A stretch of DNA of 14,555 bases from Methanobacteriota archaeon (GCA_018899795.1 JAHIHJ010000264.1:1-14555), one strand, 5' to 3'; shown: positions 1 to 6,301, numbered from the stretch's first letter. Numbers and translations: made by a program. Notes: generated by a model not told the origin, from the letters alone.

Positions 1-226
1 GATACCATACCAGATTACTCAACCGTATGGATTTTTAGAGAACGGTTAAGTAAATCAGGTAAAGAAAGGAGGTATCCAGGATGCTACATTCATAACCTCA
101 GACCCCGGACATGCAAAAGCGGATAAACCACGTGGTAATGAAGCTAAAACACGAAGAAGCAAAGATGGAACATGGACAAAAAAAAGCAAATACAAAAGAG
201 GGAAAATACAATCACCATACCTATGA
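1..226 (+). pseudogene. IS5-family transposase fragment, internally deleted and frameshifted
   Basis: Two reading frames together give recognisable pieces of an IS5-group DDE transposase. Frame 1 reads PDYSTVWIFRERL at 10-48. Frame 2 reads DATFITSDPGHAKADKPRG at 80-136, then TRRSKDGTWTKK at 149-184, and stops at 224-226. In intact relatives, as I recall the family, these blocks are separated by roughly 25-30 residues. Here frame 1 joins frame 2 at about 58-70, which points to an out-of-frame deletion. The rest of the catalytic domain, expected after the TWTKK block, is not recognisable downstream, and the 5' end lies outside the window. No terminal inverted repeat can be identified. This is a dead IS remnant flanking the accessory genes to its right. 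Confidence 0.72.
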
Positions 227-347
227 AGATGAGGTACTTCATAAATCGTGACGACGTTGAATCTGCACGCAGAACAAGGTCTTTTCCTTCTTTTAATCCA
301 CCTGAAAAGCCGTGTCACTATTCGGTTACTTTATGGATTATTCCCCA
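227..347. other. Short stretch without recognisable gene
   Basis: Nothing supportable is seen here. It lies between the stop of the IS5 transposase remnant and the possible frameshifted tail of the leftward winged-helix gene. The open frames on both strands have unconvincing composition. It may be the eroded 3' half of the insertion sequence. Confidence 0.4.
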
Positions 348-393
348 TTATTCATCATTTCGAAGGATATCGAGGATAACCGCAATGACATCA

Positions 394-774
394 TCAGGTT
401 GATAATGCTCCCCTGTACCATTTTAGGAGACTGTATGGTATTGGTTTCTTAAGATTGAGGGATAGGTTTTCCCCGGTAATCTCACGAATCTGCATTCTTT
501 TCTCTAATCCGTTCACTCCATTCAATACGCGGAGACCCATTGGTTTCAAATTCCGATATATATAACCATTTTCCCCTTTAGCTGAAGCTTTTTTGCGCCA
601 GATATACCCCTGAAAGTGCATTTTACTCAAGCGTGTTCTGACGTCGCCCTGCGATAATCCGGTGATTGCGGCTATTTCCCTGGGCAAGAGATCCCACCGG
701 GTATCGTATAACGTCTTCAGGATTTTGTATTTCGCTTCGTTAAATCGACAACGAGAATCTGTATATTCAATCAT
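394..774 (-). CDS. Small winged-helix DNA-binding protein, C-terminus possibly frameshifted
   Basis: This 126-aa protein has a winged-helix/MarR-like pattern: helices at about residues 12-55 (YKILKTLYD, LPREIAAITG, GDVRTRLSKM), then a basic wing (YIWRKKASAKGENGYIYR, 57-74). It is probably a small transcriptional regulator. The start overlaps the stop of the upstream 185-aa gene in an ATGA tetranucleotide (771-774), with a GGGGAT Shine-Dalgarno-like site just upstream, so the two are translationally coupled. The last dozen residues look unnatural. Removing one base from the A run (TTTT on the + strand, 421-424) gives a tail beginning NGTGEHYQPDDV and ending ILRNDE, with the stop at 348-350. 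The family is not recognised beyond the fold. A DNA-binding role is inferred from the pattern. Confidence 0.7.
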   Translation of the reverse strand: MIEYTDSRCRFNEAKYKILKTLYDTRWDLLPREIAAITGLSQGDVRTRLSKMHFQGYIWRKKASAKGENGYIYRNLKPMGLRVLNGVNGLEKRMQIREITGENLSLNLKKPIPYSLLKWYRGALST

Positions 775-1328
775 ATATCCCCTTTTTCACTACCAGCGCT
801 ATCAGTATCAGCGTCCCCCGTTTCTAATGTCTTAAATTCATTCTTGATTGCGAATAATGCCGCCATGAATTCCATGACTCCATGTAGCTTTAAAAGTTCA
901 CGGAATGTATCAATAAGAATTGCATGGACCGATGCATCAGCCGAAACAAATTCTAAATCCTGCTCTTTGCCAGGATCGCTGGTTAAAGTGTCTTTACGAG
1001 CTCGCAGACGGTATGTTTTCTTGGGACGATCGCTGGTAATGGTCTTCTCTTCAGCAGGTTGGAGTACGCTAACCTTATTCCCCTTATTGCTCTTCTGGGG
1101 TTTTGGCAGGTTCTCACGCTCACGGATCTTTTTCGCCATGTGCCAGATTGAATAATCGGTTATGCATTCTTCAAGTCCAATTAGTTCTTTTGGCATTTTA
1201 GAGGCAACATAATCCTTGATTTTTTGCTTGGTTTCAGATGTGATATCCTCACCGTTCCTCCATCCAGGCTGGAGTTCATCAAGTTGATTTTCGATGAACG
1301 CTTCTTTGAAGCTACAGTGCCGGGTCAT
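771..1328 (-). CDS. Hypothetical protein of the small-gene cassette
   Basis: This 185-aa protein was not assigned to a family. The N-terminal part (about 1-70) is helical with conserved-looking aromatic positions (DYSIWHMAKKIRERE). A low-complexity basic linker follows (about 75-115, with KPQKSNKGNK and a KTYRLRARKD stretch). The C-terminal part (about 125-170) forms amphipathic helices (HAILIDTFRELLKLHG, MEFMAALFAIKNEF), and the tail is acidic. Such a layout could suit a nucleic-acid or protein adaptor, but no catalytic motif is visible. Its ATG overlaps the TGA of a 23-aa ORF upstream and its TGA overlaps the ATG of the winged-helix gene downstream. It is therefore the middle of a coupled cassette next to an integrase. 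Confidence 0.7.
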   Translation of the reverse strand: MTRHCSFKEAFIENQLDELQPGWRNGEDITSETKQKIKDYVASKMPKELIGLEECITDYSIWHMAKKIRERENLPKPQKSNKGNKVSVLQPAEEKTITSDRPKKTYRLRARKDTLTSDPGKEQDLEFVSADASVHAILIDTFRELLKLHGVMEFMAALFAIKNEFKTLETGDADTDSAGSEKGDI

Positions 1329-1396
1329 TTTATGATAGCCCCCGTATATGATTTCACATACTTACGCCTCATTTCTGGGTCTATGTTTTGAAACAT
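1325..1396 (-). CDS. Tiny 23-aa ORF with strong RBS, coupled to downstream gene
   Basis: Read on the minus strand, an ATG at 1396 opens a 23-codon frame (MFQNIDPEMRR..., ending GAIIK) that stops at 1327-1325. The stop overlaps the ATG of the 185-aa gene as ATGA. An AAGGAG Shine-Dalgarno lies about 8 bases upstream of the ATG, just inside the end of the 65-aa gene, whose stop is only two bases before this ATG. The three junctions in a row argue that it is translated, either as a micropeptide or as a leader that delivers ribosomes to the 185-aa gene. No function is recognised. Confidence 0.5.
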   Translation of the reverse strand: MFQNIDPEMRRKYVKSYTGAIIK

Positions 1397-1398
1397 TC

Positions 1399-1596
1399 TC
1401 AAATCTCCTTGGTTTGTTTTGTCAGCCTTTCTTTGGCAATTCTTTTAGCTTCAACATCAATAAATTCCACTATTTCATTGACTGTAGGTTTCCTGCCCAG
1501 GAACTCTTTGATGCTGCAAACTCGCCTTCCGTCTCCGCTGCATTCGCAATCTCCTTGCAGGTTTTCGCAGCTGTCTTCACTTTCAAGAGATTTCAT
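1399..1596 (-). CDS. Small Cys-containing hypothetical protein
   Basis: This is a 65-aa protein with four cysteines near the N-terminus (C10, C17, C19 and C27) followed by a helical, charged C-terminal half (SIKEFLGRKPTVNEIVEF and onward). The cysteine spacing is not a textbook zinc finger, but the cluster could bind a metal. The start is well supported: a strong GGAGGAGAG Shine-Dalgarno sits about 6 bases ahead of the ATG. It is the first gene of the leftward cassette, whose likely promoter lies around 1648-1658. The family is not recognised. Small leader genes of this sort are common in archaeal plasmids and viruses. Confidence 0.62.
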   Translation of the reverse strand: MKSLESEDSCENLQGDCECSGDGRRVCSIKEFLGRKPTVNEIVEFIDVEAKRIAKERLTKQTKEI

Positions 1597-1647
1597 TATT
1601 TCTCTCCTCCTAAATTTCTTTTAATTAAGTGAAATAAGAAAAATCTT

Positions 1648-1658
1648 CTATAAATATG
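1648..1658 (-). promoter_or_regulatory. Possible TATA box for the leftward cassette
   Basis: The minus strand reads CATATTTATAG, an archaeal TATA-like element about 55 bases upstream of the 65-aa gene's ATG. That would leave a leader of about 25-30 bases containing the GGAGGAGAG site. The assignment is by base composition and distance only. Confidence 0.35.
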
Positions 1659-1676
1659 TTATCCTATTTTATGCGA

Positions 1677-1690
1677 AATATGAGCATATT
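1677..1690. promoter_or_regulatory. Palindrome AATATG-AG-CATATT, candidate operator
   Basis: This is a perfect 6-bp inverted repeat with a 2-base centre, lying midway between the two divergent transcription units. The size and symmetry suit a dimeric winged-helix regulator such as the protein encoded at 1735-2310. Binding is inferred, not shown. Confidence 0.4.
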
Positions 1691-1701
1691 CAATACTTAT
1701 C

Positions 1702-1709
1702 TTTATATA
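1702..1709 (+). promoter_or_regulatory. TATA box for the winged-helix regulator gene
   Basis: TTTATATA centred about 29 bases before the ATG at 1735 is where an archaeal TATA box would drive a leaderless transcript. No Shine-Dalgarno precedes the start, which agrees with a leaderless mRNA. Confidence 0.5.
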
Positions 1710-1712
1710 CTT

Positions 1713-1730
1713 ACTAACTTAAAGGTTAGT
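1713..1730. promoter_or_regulatory. Inverted repeat ACTAAC-N6-GTTAGT, candidate autoregulatory operator
   Basis: A perfect 6-bp inverted repeat with a 6-base centre lies between the TATA box and the start codon of the winged-helix gene. A protein bound here would block the transcription start, as in classical autoregulation. The half-site differs from the nearby palindrome at 1677-1690, so two different regulators may act. Confidence 0.4.
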
Positions 1731-1734
1731 TAAT

Positions 1735-2310
1735 ATGAGAAAAAAGACCGTAATTCCAGATACACCTGTTCGGATTAAGATCTTGAATGAATTAATTAAA
1801 AAGAGCTATCCACTTCATTTTAGTGAAATTAGAGAATTAGTTCATAAACAGGATGCAGTAATTGGGCGGGAATTAAAAACATTAGTGGAAGCTGGTCTTG
1901 TCATCAAAGATCCCAAAGGTCTATACTCAATCAATACAGATTCAAAAGAGAACCACGATATTCTCACACAACTCGCATTAAAGTCAGGATCGGACACATT
2001 TCATTATATAATGGATTCCATGAATATACACGTATTCATGGCATGTGAAGAAATCGATAAAGGACTCATTGAAGTAAATGACTTTTACAACTACATTGAA
2101 AATGATACTGCTGAACGTTTCATTAACACTGTTCAAGAACTCTTTTCAATAAAATTGTTTTCTGTAATTTTAAAAGAAATGGATAGAGGTAATTTGCCCA
2201 AAAAAAAAATACCCGTTCAGAAAATAAAACCATATTTTATGAAACCCTGCAAAATAATGGTTACCTATAACTTGCCATTTTTCAAACCTGTATATGTAGA
2301 GAAAAAATAG
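1735..2310 (+). CDS. Winged-helix transcriptional regulator with unknown C-terminal domain
   Basis: This 191-aa protein has an N-terminal ArsR-like winged helix (about residues 10-68: VRIKILNELI, HFSEIRELV, recognition helix around AVIGRELKTLVEAGLV, wing KDPKGLYSINT). A mostly helical C-terminal part (about 75-191) has no match that I recognise. It is divergent from the small-gene cassette and likely controls it and itself through the palindromes at 1677-1690 and 1713-1730. The gene is clearly more AT-rich than the housekeeping genes to the right. A run of ten A (2200-2209) encodes the basic stretch PKKKIP. Its stop is one base from the integrase stop (convergent). It is probably the regulator of an integrated element. 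Confidence 0.75.
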   Translation: MRKKTVIPDTPVRIKILNELIKKSYPLHFSEIRELVHKQDAVIGRELKTLVEAGLVIKDPKGLYSINTDSKENHDILTQLALKSGSDTFHYIMDSMNIHVFMACEEIDKGLIEVNDFYNYIENDTAERFINTVQELFSIKLFSVILKEMDRGNLPKKKIPVQKIKPYFMKPCKIMVTYNLPFFKPVYVEKK

Positions 2311-2311
2311 A

Positions 2312-3439
2312 TCAACCTTTATTCATCATTTCTTTTACCCTTGCTTCGATTATTGCCTTTATCATATCTTCATTTAGAGCCATATCCTTCTTGCGCTGCT
2401 GCTCCATCTCATCCACCCGCGCAATCAACGCTTCATTATTTAATGTCGCTCTGGTGTTCGCCTCGGTAAGTCTCTGGATCTCGGCGCATTGTGTACAGTA
2501 TTCCCCTTCATCAATGAGCTTATTGCATTTGGCGCAACGTTTAGCAAGCGGATTGATCACTGTATCCTTTTTCTTAGTTCCCATTCCCAGAGCTTCACGA
2601 TAAGAATTATTAGCGTCTTCATCTGTCAGGTTGGTGTATCTCTTGATCATGGAGCTGTCTTCTTCCCATCCGAACCGCTTCTTCATGGCTGTCTCCTGCA
2701 TACCAAGGCGCGCCAACTCTGTCGCCCTGGTATGTCTCAGCAAATGCCAGTAAACATTTTTCGATATGTTCGCTCTGGCTGCCATCCCTTTAATTATTTC
2801 ATGTGCCCTGGTCTTTGAAAGGTCAAATAATCTGCCAGTCCCGGGATGAATGTTAAGGTATTTCTGGATATATGGAATTGATTCGATTAAGATAAGTGAA
2901 CGTGTGCCTGTCTTCGCACTTACATAATCTTCCTCTGAATTATCAGGTATTCGCACATTACATTCATTCCCTGTTATTTTTACATCCTCTACTCTCAAGG
3001 ATAACAGTTCGCCCCGCCTCATTCCTGATTCATAAGCCATAGCTAATAACGCTTTATCTCGGTCATTATGCCATACTTTCAGCATTGTATGGACTTCGGC
3101 AGAAGTCAACAACTTATCAGGATTTATCTTTTTCAAAACGTTTTTTGTCTTTATCCAGTCCACCACCTCAGGATGTCCTGACCATCGGAAATATTTCTTA
3201 AATGTACCAAAAATAAAATTTAAATTCCCTTCCTGTGGCTTCTTTCCATGCTTCTTTTCAAAATCCTTGATATATTTCTCTGCAAATGCTTTCAGATCAT
3301 CGGACGTGCAAGAATCAAGGGTTTTATATCTATCCAGATAAGTAAGATAGATTCTATGATTCTTGATCGTGTTCGGTCTTCGGTGCTGGAGTGTTTGCTC
3401 CTGGAGGAATTTATCTAATGTCATATAATACCCATTCAA
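2312..3439 (-). CDS. Tyrosine recombinase/integrase with C-terminal zinc ribbon
   Basis: This 375-aa protein is an XerC/D-type site-specific recombinase. An N-terminal SAM-like core-binding domain (about 8-95) precedes the catalytic domain (about 108-280). The visible catalytic set is R141 (in GMRRGELL), K176 (SAKTGTR), H232 and R235 (HLLRH), W258 in place of the usual second His, and the nucleophile Y268 (MIKRYTN). The catalytic set appears complete, so it may be active. After it comes a CxxC-x9-CxxC zinc ribbon (C302, C305, C315, C318) and a coiled-coil-like tail (about 320-372). The ATG at 3439 is chosen; M6 is an alternative. Archaeal integrases of this layout serve plasmids, viruses or host element maintenance. 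It is divergent from mfnA and convergent with the winged-helix gene. Confidence 0.9.
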   Translation of the reverse strand: MNGYYMTLDKFLQEQTLQHRRPNTIKNHRIYLTYLDRYKTLDSCTSDDLKAFAEKYIKDFEKKHGKKPQEGNLNFIFGTFKKYFRWSGHPEVVDWIKTKNVLKKINPDKLLTSAEVHTMLKVWHNDRDKALLAMAYESGMRRGELLSLRVEDVKITGNECNVRIPDNSEEDYVSAKTGTRSLILIESIPYIQKYLNIHPGTGRLFDLSKTRAHEIIKGMAARANISKNVYWHLLRHTRATELARLGMQETAMKKRFGWEEDSSMIKRYTNLTDEDANNSYREALGMGTKKKDTVINPLAKRCAKCNKLIDEGEYCTQCAEIQRLTEANTRATLNNEALIARVDEMEQQRKKDMALNEDMIKAIIEARVKEMMNKG

Positions 3440-3466
3440 CTTTCTTAATAATAAAGTGTTCGGTAA

Positions 3467-3495
3467 AAGAATACCCTTTATTAACCCGTATTCTT
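3467..3495. promoter_or_regulatory. 8-bp inverted repeat flanking the mfnA TATA-like box
   Basis: AAGAATAC (3467-3474) and GTATTCTT (3488-3495) are perfect inverted copies around a 13-base centre that contains TTTATTAA, a plausible TATA box about 26 bases before the mfnA ATG. The site lies between the divergent integrase and mfnA. It may be an operator for either gene, or a recombinase core or attachment site next to the integrase. No second copy was seen in the window. Confidence 0.4.
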
Positions 3496-3506
3496 GTGAT
3501 TAGCAC

Positions 3507-4634
3507 ATGAACCAGAAAGGACTTTCTGAGAAAGACGTTTTGTCCATGCTGGACACAGCGCGGTCAAAAGACACATCATACGATAAAGTGCTCAGCGCCA
3601 TGTGCACAAGACCGCATCCTGTTGCGGTAAAAGCCCATATGCAGTTCATCGAATCAAATCTCGGCGACTTCGGTCTTTTTCAGGGGACAAAAGAACTTGA
3701 AGAAAAGGTCATCGCCCTCATGGGCGGATTGCTTGGCGACCAGAATGCGTGCGGTTACATTACGACCGGGGGCACGGAATCCAACATCCAGGCTCTGCGC
3801 ACAGCCCGCAATATCTCGGGAAAAAGCCGCCCAAATGTAATAGTGCCTTCATCTGCCCATTTTTCATTCGATAAGATTGCAGACCTCCTGGGAATAGAGC
3901 TAAGGAAAGCTGCGCTGGACAGTGAATTCAAGGTAGATATCGGATCTGTTGAAAGCCTGATCGATGATAATACCGCAGCGCTTGTTGGTATTGCAGGTTC
4001 TACCGAGTTCGGGCAGATAGACCCGATAGATAAGCTTGCTGAACTCGCGATTTCGCGTGACATTTTCCTGCATGTTGATGCGGCTTTTGGCGGATTTGTC
4101 ATACCTTTTCTTGATAAAAAATATCGTTTTGATTTTTCGGTACGGGGAGTATCCTCGATAACATCAGACCCGCATAAGATGGGTCTATCGACCATACCTG
4201 CAGGTGGGTTGTTGTTCAGGGAAAAAGCCTGCCTTCTTCCGCTTGAGATAGATACTCCTTATCTCACTATCAGGAAACAGCACTCTCTTACCGGCACCCG
4301 CAGCGGCGCGGCTGTGGCTGCAACATATGCTGTAATGACACATTTAGGACAGGAGGGGTACAGGAAGATCGTTAGCAATTGCATGAAGATGACGCGCAGG
4401 CTTGTGGAAGAAGTAAGGGAGTTCGGAGTAGAACCGCTCATCGACCCTGTGATGAACATTGTTGCACTTGATGTGCCATCTCTTGAAGAAGTCAGGAAAC
4501 GACTTCGGGCAAAGGGCTGGTCCACCTCGATAACCCGTTCCCCGCGCGCCATGAGGCTTGTTATAATGCCGCATCTTAAAGATGAGGCGCTCACGCGATT
4601 CATTCGGGACCTGAAAGAGTGCCTCGGGGACTGA
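3507..4634 (+). CDS. mfnA: L-tyrosine (or L-aspartate) decarboxylase MfnA
   Basis: This PLP-dependent group II decarboxylase has 375 aa, near the usual length for archaeal MfnA. Visible active-site features are H118 (SSAHFS, stacking on PLP), D191 in HVDAAFGG, the Schiff-base lysine K224 in SDPHKMG, and GTRSGAAVAA (263-272). In methanogens MfnA converts tyrosine to tyramine for methanofuran. Related archaeal enzymes decarboxylate aspartate to beta-alanine for coenzyme A, and the sequence alone cannot exclude that preference. The enzyme is cytosolic. There is no Shine-Dalgarno site, so the transcript is probably leaderless from the TATA-like element in the inverted repeat at 3467-3495. It is the first clear housekeeping gene right of the integrase island and ends convergently with the YkgJ-type gene, 11 bases away. 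Confidence 0.92.
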   Translation: MNQKGLSEKDVLSMLDTARSKDTSYDKVLSAMCTRPHPVAVKAHMQFIESNLGDFGLFQGTKELEEKVIALMGGLLGDQNACGYITTGGTESNIQALRTARNISGKSRPNVIVPSSAHFSFDKIADLLGIELRKAALDSEFKVDIGSVESLIDDNTAALVGIAGSTEFGQIDPIDKLAELAISRDIFLHVDAAFGGFVIPFLDKKYRFDFSVRGVSSITSDPHKMGLSTIPAGGLLFREKACLLPLEIDTPYLTIRKQHSLTGTRSGAAVAATYAVMTHLGQEGYRKIVSNCMKMTRRLVEEVREFGVEPLIDPVMNIVALDVPSLEEVRKRLRAKGWSTSITRSPRAMRLVIMPHLKDEALTRFIRDLKECLGD

Positions 4635-4645
4635 TATCGTAAAAC

Positions 4646-4918
4646 TTAACGGGATAATTTATCTGCAAAACAATACCCGCAGGGTTCGTGTACCTGCTCG
4701 CCTTTTGTCCTGGGGTATTTCCTGCACTGGGGGGGTCTCATCTCGTATATCGCACATACGGCGCTATTAGAACCATTGCCATCTGGTACCAGGAAAGGAC
4801 ATTTGAATAAGAACTTACAGCAAGACCCACAATTCCTGCATTCACCGTTCCTGTTTTCATCTATCGGTAATATTATACTTGTAGCAAACCTTTTCGTTTT
4901 TCCATATAAATGATTCAT
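4646..4918 (-). CDS. YkgJ-type CxxCxxCC zinc/iron-chelating family protein
   Basis: The protein carries the UPF0153/YkgJ signature: CRNCGSCC, then a CPFL motif, then a C-x-IY-x-MRPPQCRKYP block and a final CGYC, nine cysteines in all. Family members are thought to bind zinc or an Fe-S cluster, but their biochemical role is unclear. The longest frame begins with a GTG at 4951 (101 aa). The ATG at 4918 (90 aa) is preferred because the AT-rich TATA-like stretch at about 4955-4968 would place transcription start downstream of the GTG. It is divergent from the permease and convergent with mfnA. Confidence 0.8.
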   Translation of the reverse strand: MNHLYGKTKRFATSIILPIDENRNGECRNCGSCCKFLFKCPFLVPDGNGSNSAVCAIYEMRPPQCRKYPRTKGEQVHEPCGYCFADKLSR

Positions 4919-4951
4919 TTTTTTATTTAAAGTAGCTTTGATATTAACCAC

Positions 4952-5001
4952 CGTTTAAAAATTTATTTAAATCGTTTGAACACTATTTTACATCGTTTAA
5001 A
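4952..5001. promoter_or_regulatory. Three CGTTTRAA boxes at exact 21-bp spacing
   Basis: CGTTTAAA (4952-4959), CGTTTGAA (4973-4980) and CGTTTAAA (4994-5001) are direct repeats whose starts are 21 bp apart, about two helical turns, within the divergent promoter region of the YkgJ-type gene and the permease. The latter two extend to ATCGTTTRAACA. They also overlap the TATA-like TTTATTTAAA (4961-4970). Repeats in helical phase suggest a multimeric regulator, perhaps one sensing amino acids. The regulator is unknown. Confidence 0.45.
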
Positions 5002-5071
5002 CATATTAATATTTCTATTGGTTGAATTCAATCAATATCTTGATTTTCTATTACAACAATATCAAAGGTTC

Positions 5072-6232
5072 GTGGAGACTGAAAAAAGTTACAAAAAGTC
5101 GCTTGGCACTTTCGAGCTTGTAAGCCTGGGCGTTGGCGGCACCATCGGTTCAGGCATATTTGTAGTCCCCGGGATTGCCGCAGGAATTGCAGGTCCGAGT
5201 TCGCTGCTTGCATGGCTTATCGTGGCGATCTCGGCGACTTGCGTCATGTTATCCTTTGCATGGTCTTCAGCAAGATATCCTTCCACAGGCGCTTTTTATT
5301 CAATACTTTCAAAGGGATTCAATGAAAAAATATCATCTGCTATCGTTATCCTGTACATGGTCTCTTCTGTGTTCGGAAATGCAACGATAGCCGCAGGAAT
5401 TGGACAGTACATATCATTTTTTGGTTTTCAAAATGTCCTGCCGATAGAGGTCATGATAATTTTCGGGTTCTGCATAGTCAACCTGAGAGGAGTTTCCCTT
5501 TCCAGCATAACTGAAAATATATTAACCACACTGAAGACCGTCCCCCTGATAATAATTGCTCTTCTTTTGATACCACATATACACATGAGTAATTTCGTGC
5601 CTTTCTATCATGCATCAAGTTTGGATTTCCTGAAAGCCATTATCATTATCTACTGGACTTTCACAGGTTTTGAGATATGCGCCATACCTGCGGATGAGAC
5701 AAAGTCGAAAAATCTTGTATTCAGGTCGCTGATAATCGTTATGGCAATCGTGATAGGCGTATATGCACTGTTGAATATTTCCCTCATAGGTAGCGTGGGG
5801 AGCGCAGCCCTTGCCGGGTCGCCCGCGCCTGTCGCCACTGCTTCAGGGCTGGTATTCGGGGATTCTCAAAAACTCGTCGCTATTATCGGGATCATCGCGA
5901 TGATGTCAGCATTGAACGCTTATATGCTGGGCACTTCAAGGGTCATCCAGAACCTTTCCTGCCAGTTGAATGTCCCTTTGTTCAGGGACATTAGCGCACG
6001 GGGAACGCCGGTATCTGCCACGATACTTACCGCCATTTTAAGCTCGGTGCTCCTTTTATTCTCGAACCGCTTTGATGAACTTGCAAGCATCTCAGTAGTA
6101 ACGACACTGTTACCGTACCTGTTTATTTGCATGGCAACATACAAATTATTCCATGAAAGGAAAATCAGGCTGATCGCATGCGTGGGGGCGGTGACGACGG
6201 CTGGGATACTTGTGATATCGTTCATGCTATAA
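5072..6232 (+). CDS. APC-superfamily amino acid permease
   Basis: This is an integral membrane transporter of about 386 aa with 11-12 hydrophobic segments. Near the N-terminus it has the APC signature KKSLGTFELVSLGVGG followed by TIGSGIFVVPG, the unwound TM1 substrate site. The TM6 motif WTFTGFE and a cytoplasmic RGTPVSA loop ahead of a late TM are also typical. It probably imports an amino acid or related amine by cation symport or exchange; the substrate cannot be read. The frame stays open back to a TTG at 4976, but the first 32 codons are AT-rich and unlike the family. The GTG at 5072 has AAAGG just upstream and lies downstream of the expected transcription start, so it is preferred. The possible 75-80-base leader and the 21-bp-spaced repeats suggest regulated expression. 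Confidence 0.88.
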   Translation: METEKSYKKSLGTFELVSLGVGGTIGSGIFVVPGIAAGIAGPSSLLAWLIVAISATCVMLSFAWSSARYPSTGAFYSILSKGFNEKISSAIVILYMVSSVFGNATIAAGIGQYISFFGFQNVLPIEVMIIFGFCIVNLRGVSLSSITENILTTLKTVPLIIIALLLIPHIHMSNFVPFYHASSLDFLKAIIIIYWTFTGFEICAIPADETKSKNLVFRSLIIVMAIVIGVYALLNISLIGSVGSAALAGSPAPVATASGLVFGDSQKLVAIIGIIAMMSALNAYMLGTSRVIQNLSCQLNVPLFRDISARGTPVSATILTAILSSVLLLFSNRFDELASISVVTTLLPYLFICMATYKLFHERKIRLIACVGAVTTAGILVISFML

Positions 6233-6291
6233 TGTATATCATTTACAACGGGTTAAGAATAAGTTGTTAAGTTCACACATAATCTTTACAT

Positions 6292-6301
6292 ATCTATAAA
6301 C
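6292..6301 (+). promoter_or_regulatory. TATA box for trpS
   Basis: ATCTATAAAC is centred about 28 bases before the trpS ATG, the expected place for a leaderless or nearly leaderless archaeal transcript. No clear Shine-Dalgarno is present. Confidence 0.45.

Noticed and set aside
55..318. 87-codon minus-strand open frame
   Set aside because: It lies opposite the recognisable IS5 transposase blocks and is best explained as a shadow of them.
172..402. 76-codon plus-strand open frame
   Set aside because: It begins inside the frame-2 transposase remnant, has unnatural composition, and overlaps the end of the leftward winged-helix gene.
1348..1632. Plus-strand open frames opposite the 65-aa gene
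   Set aside because: The minus-strand gene has a strong GGAGGAGAG site and coupled neighbours. The plus-strand frames have no ribosome binding site and a Phe/Ser-rich composition typical of antisense frames.
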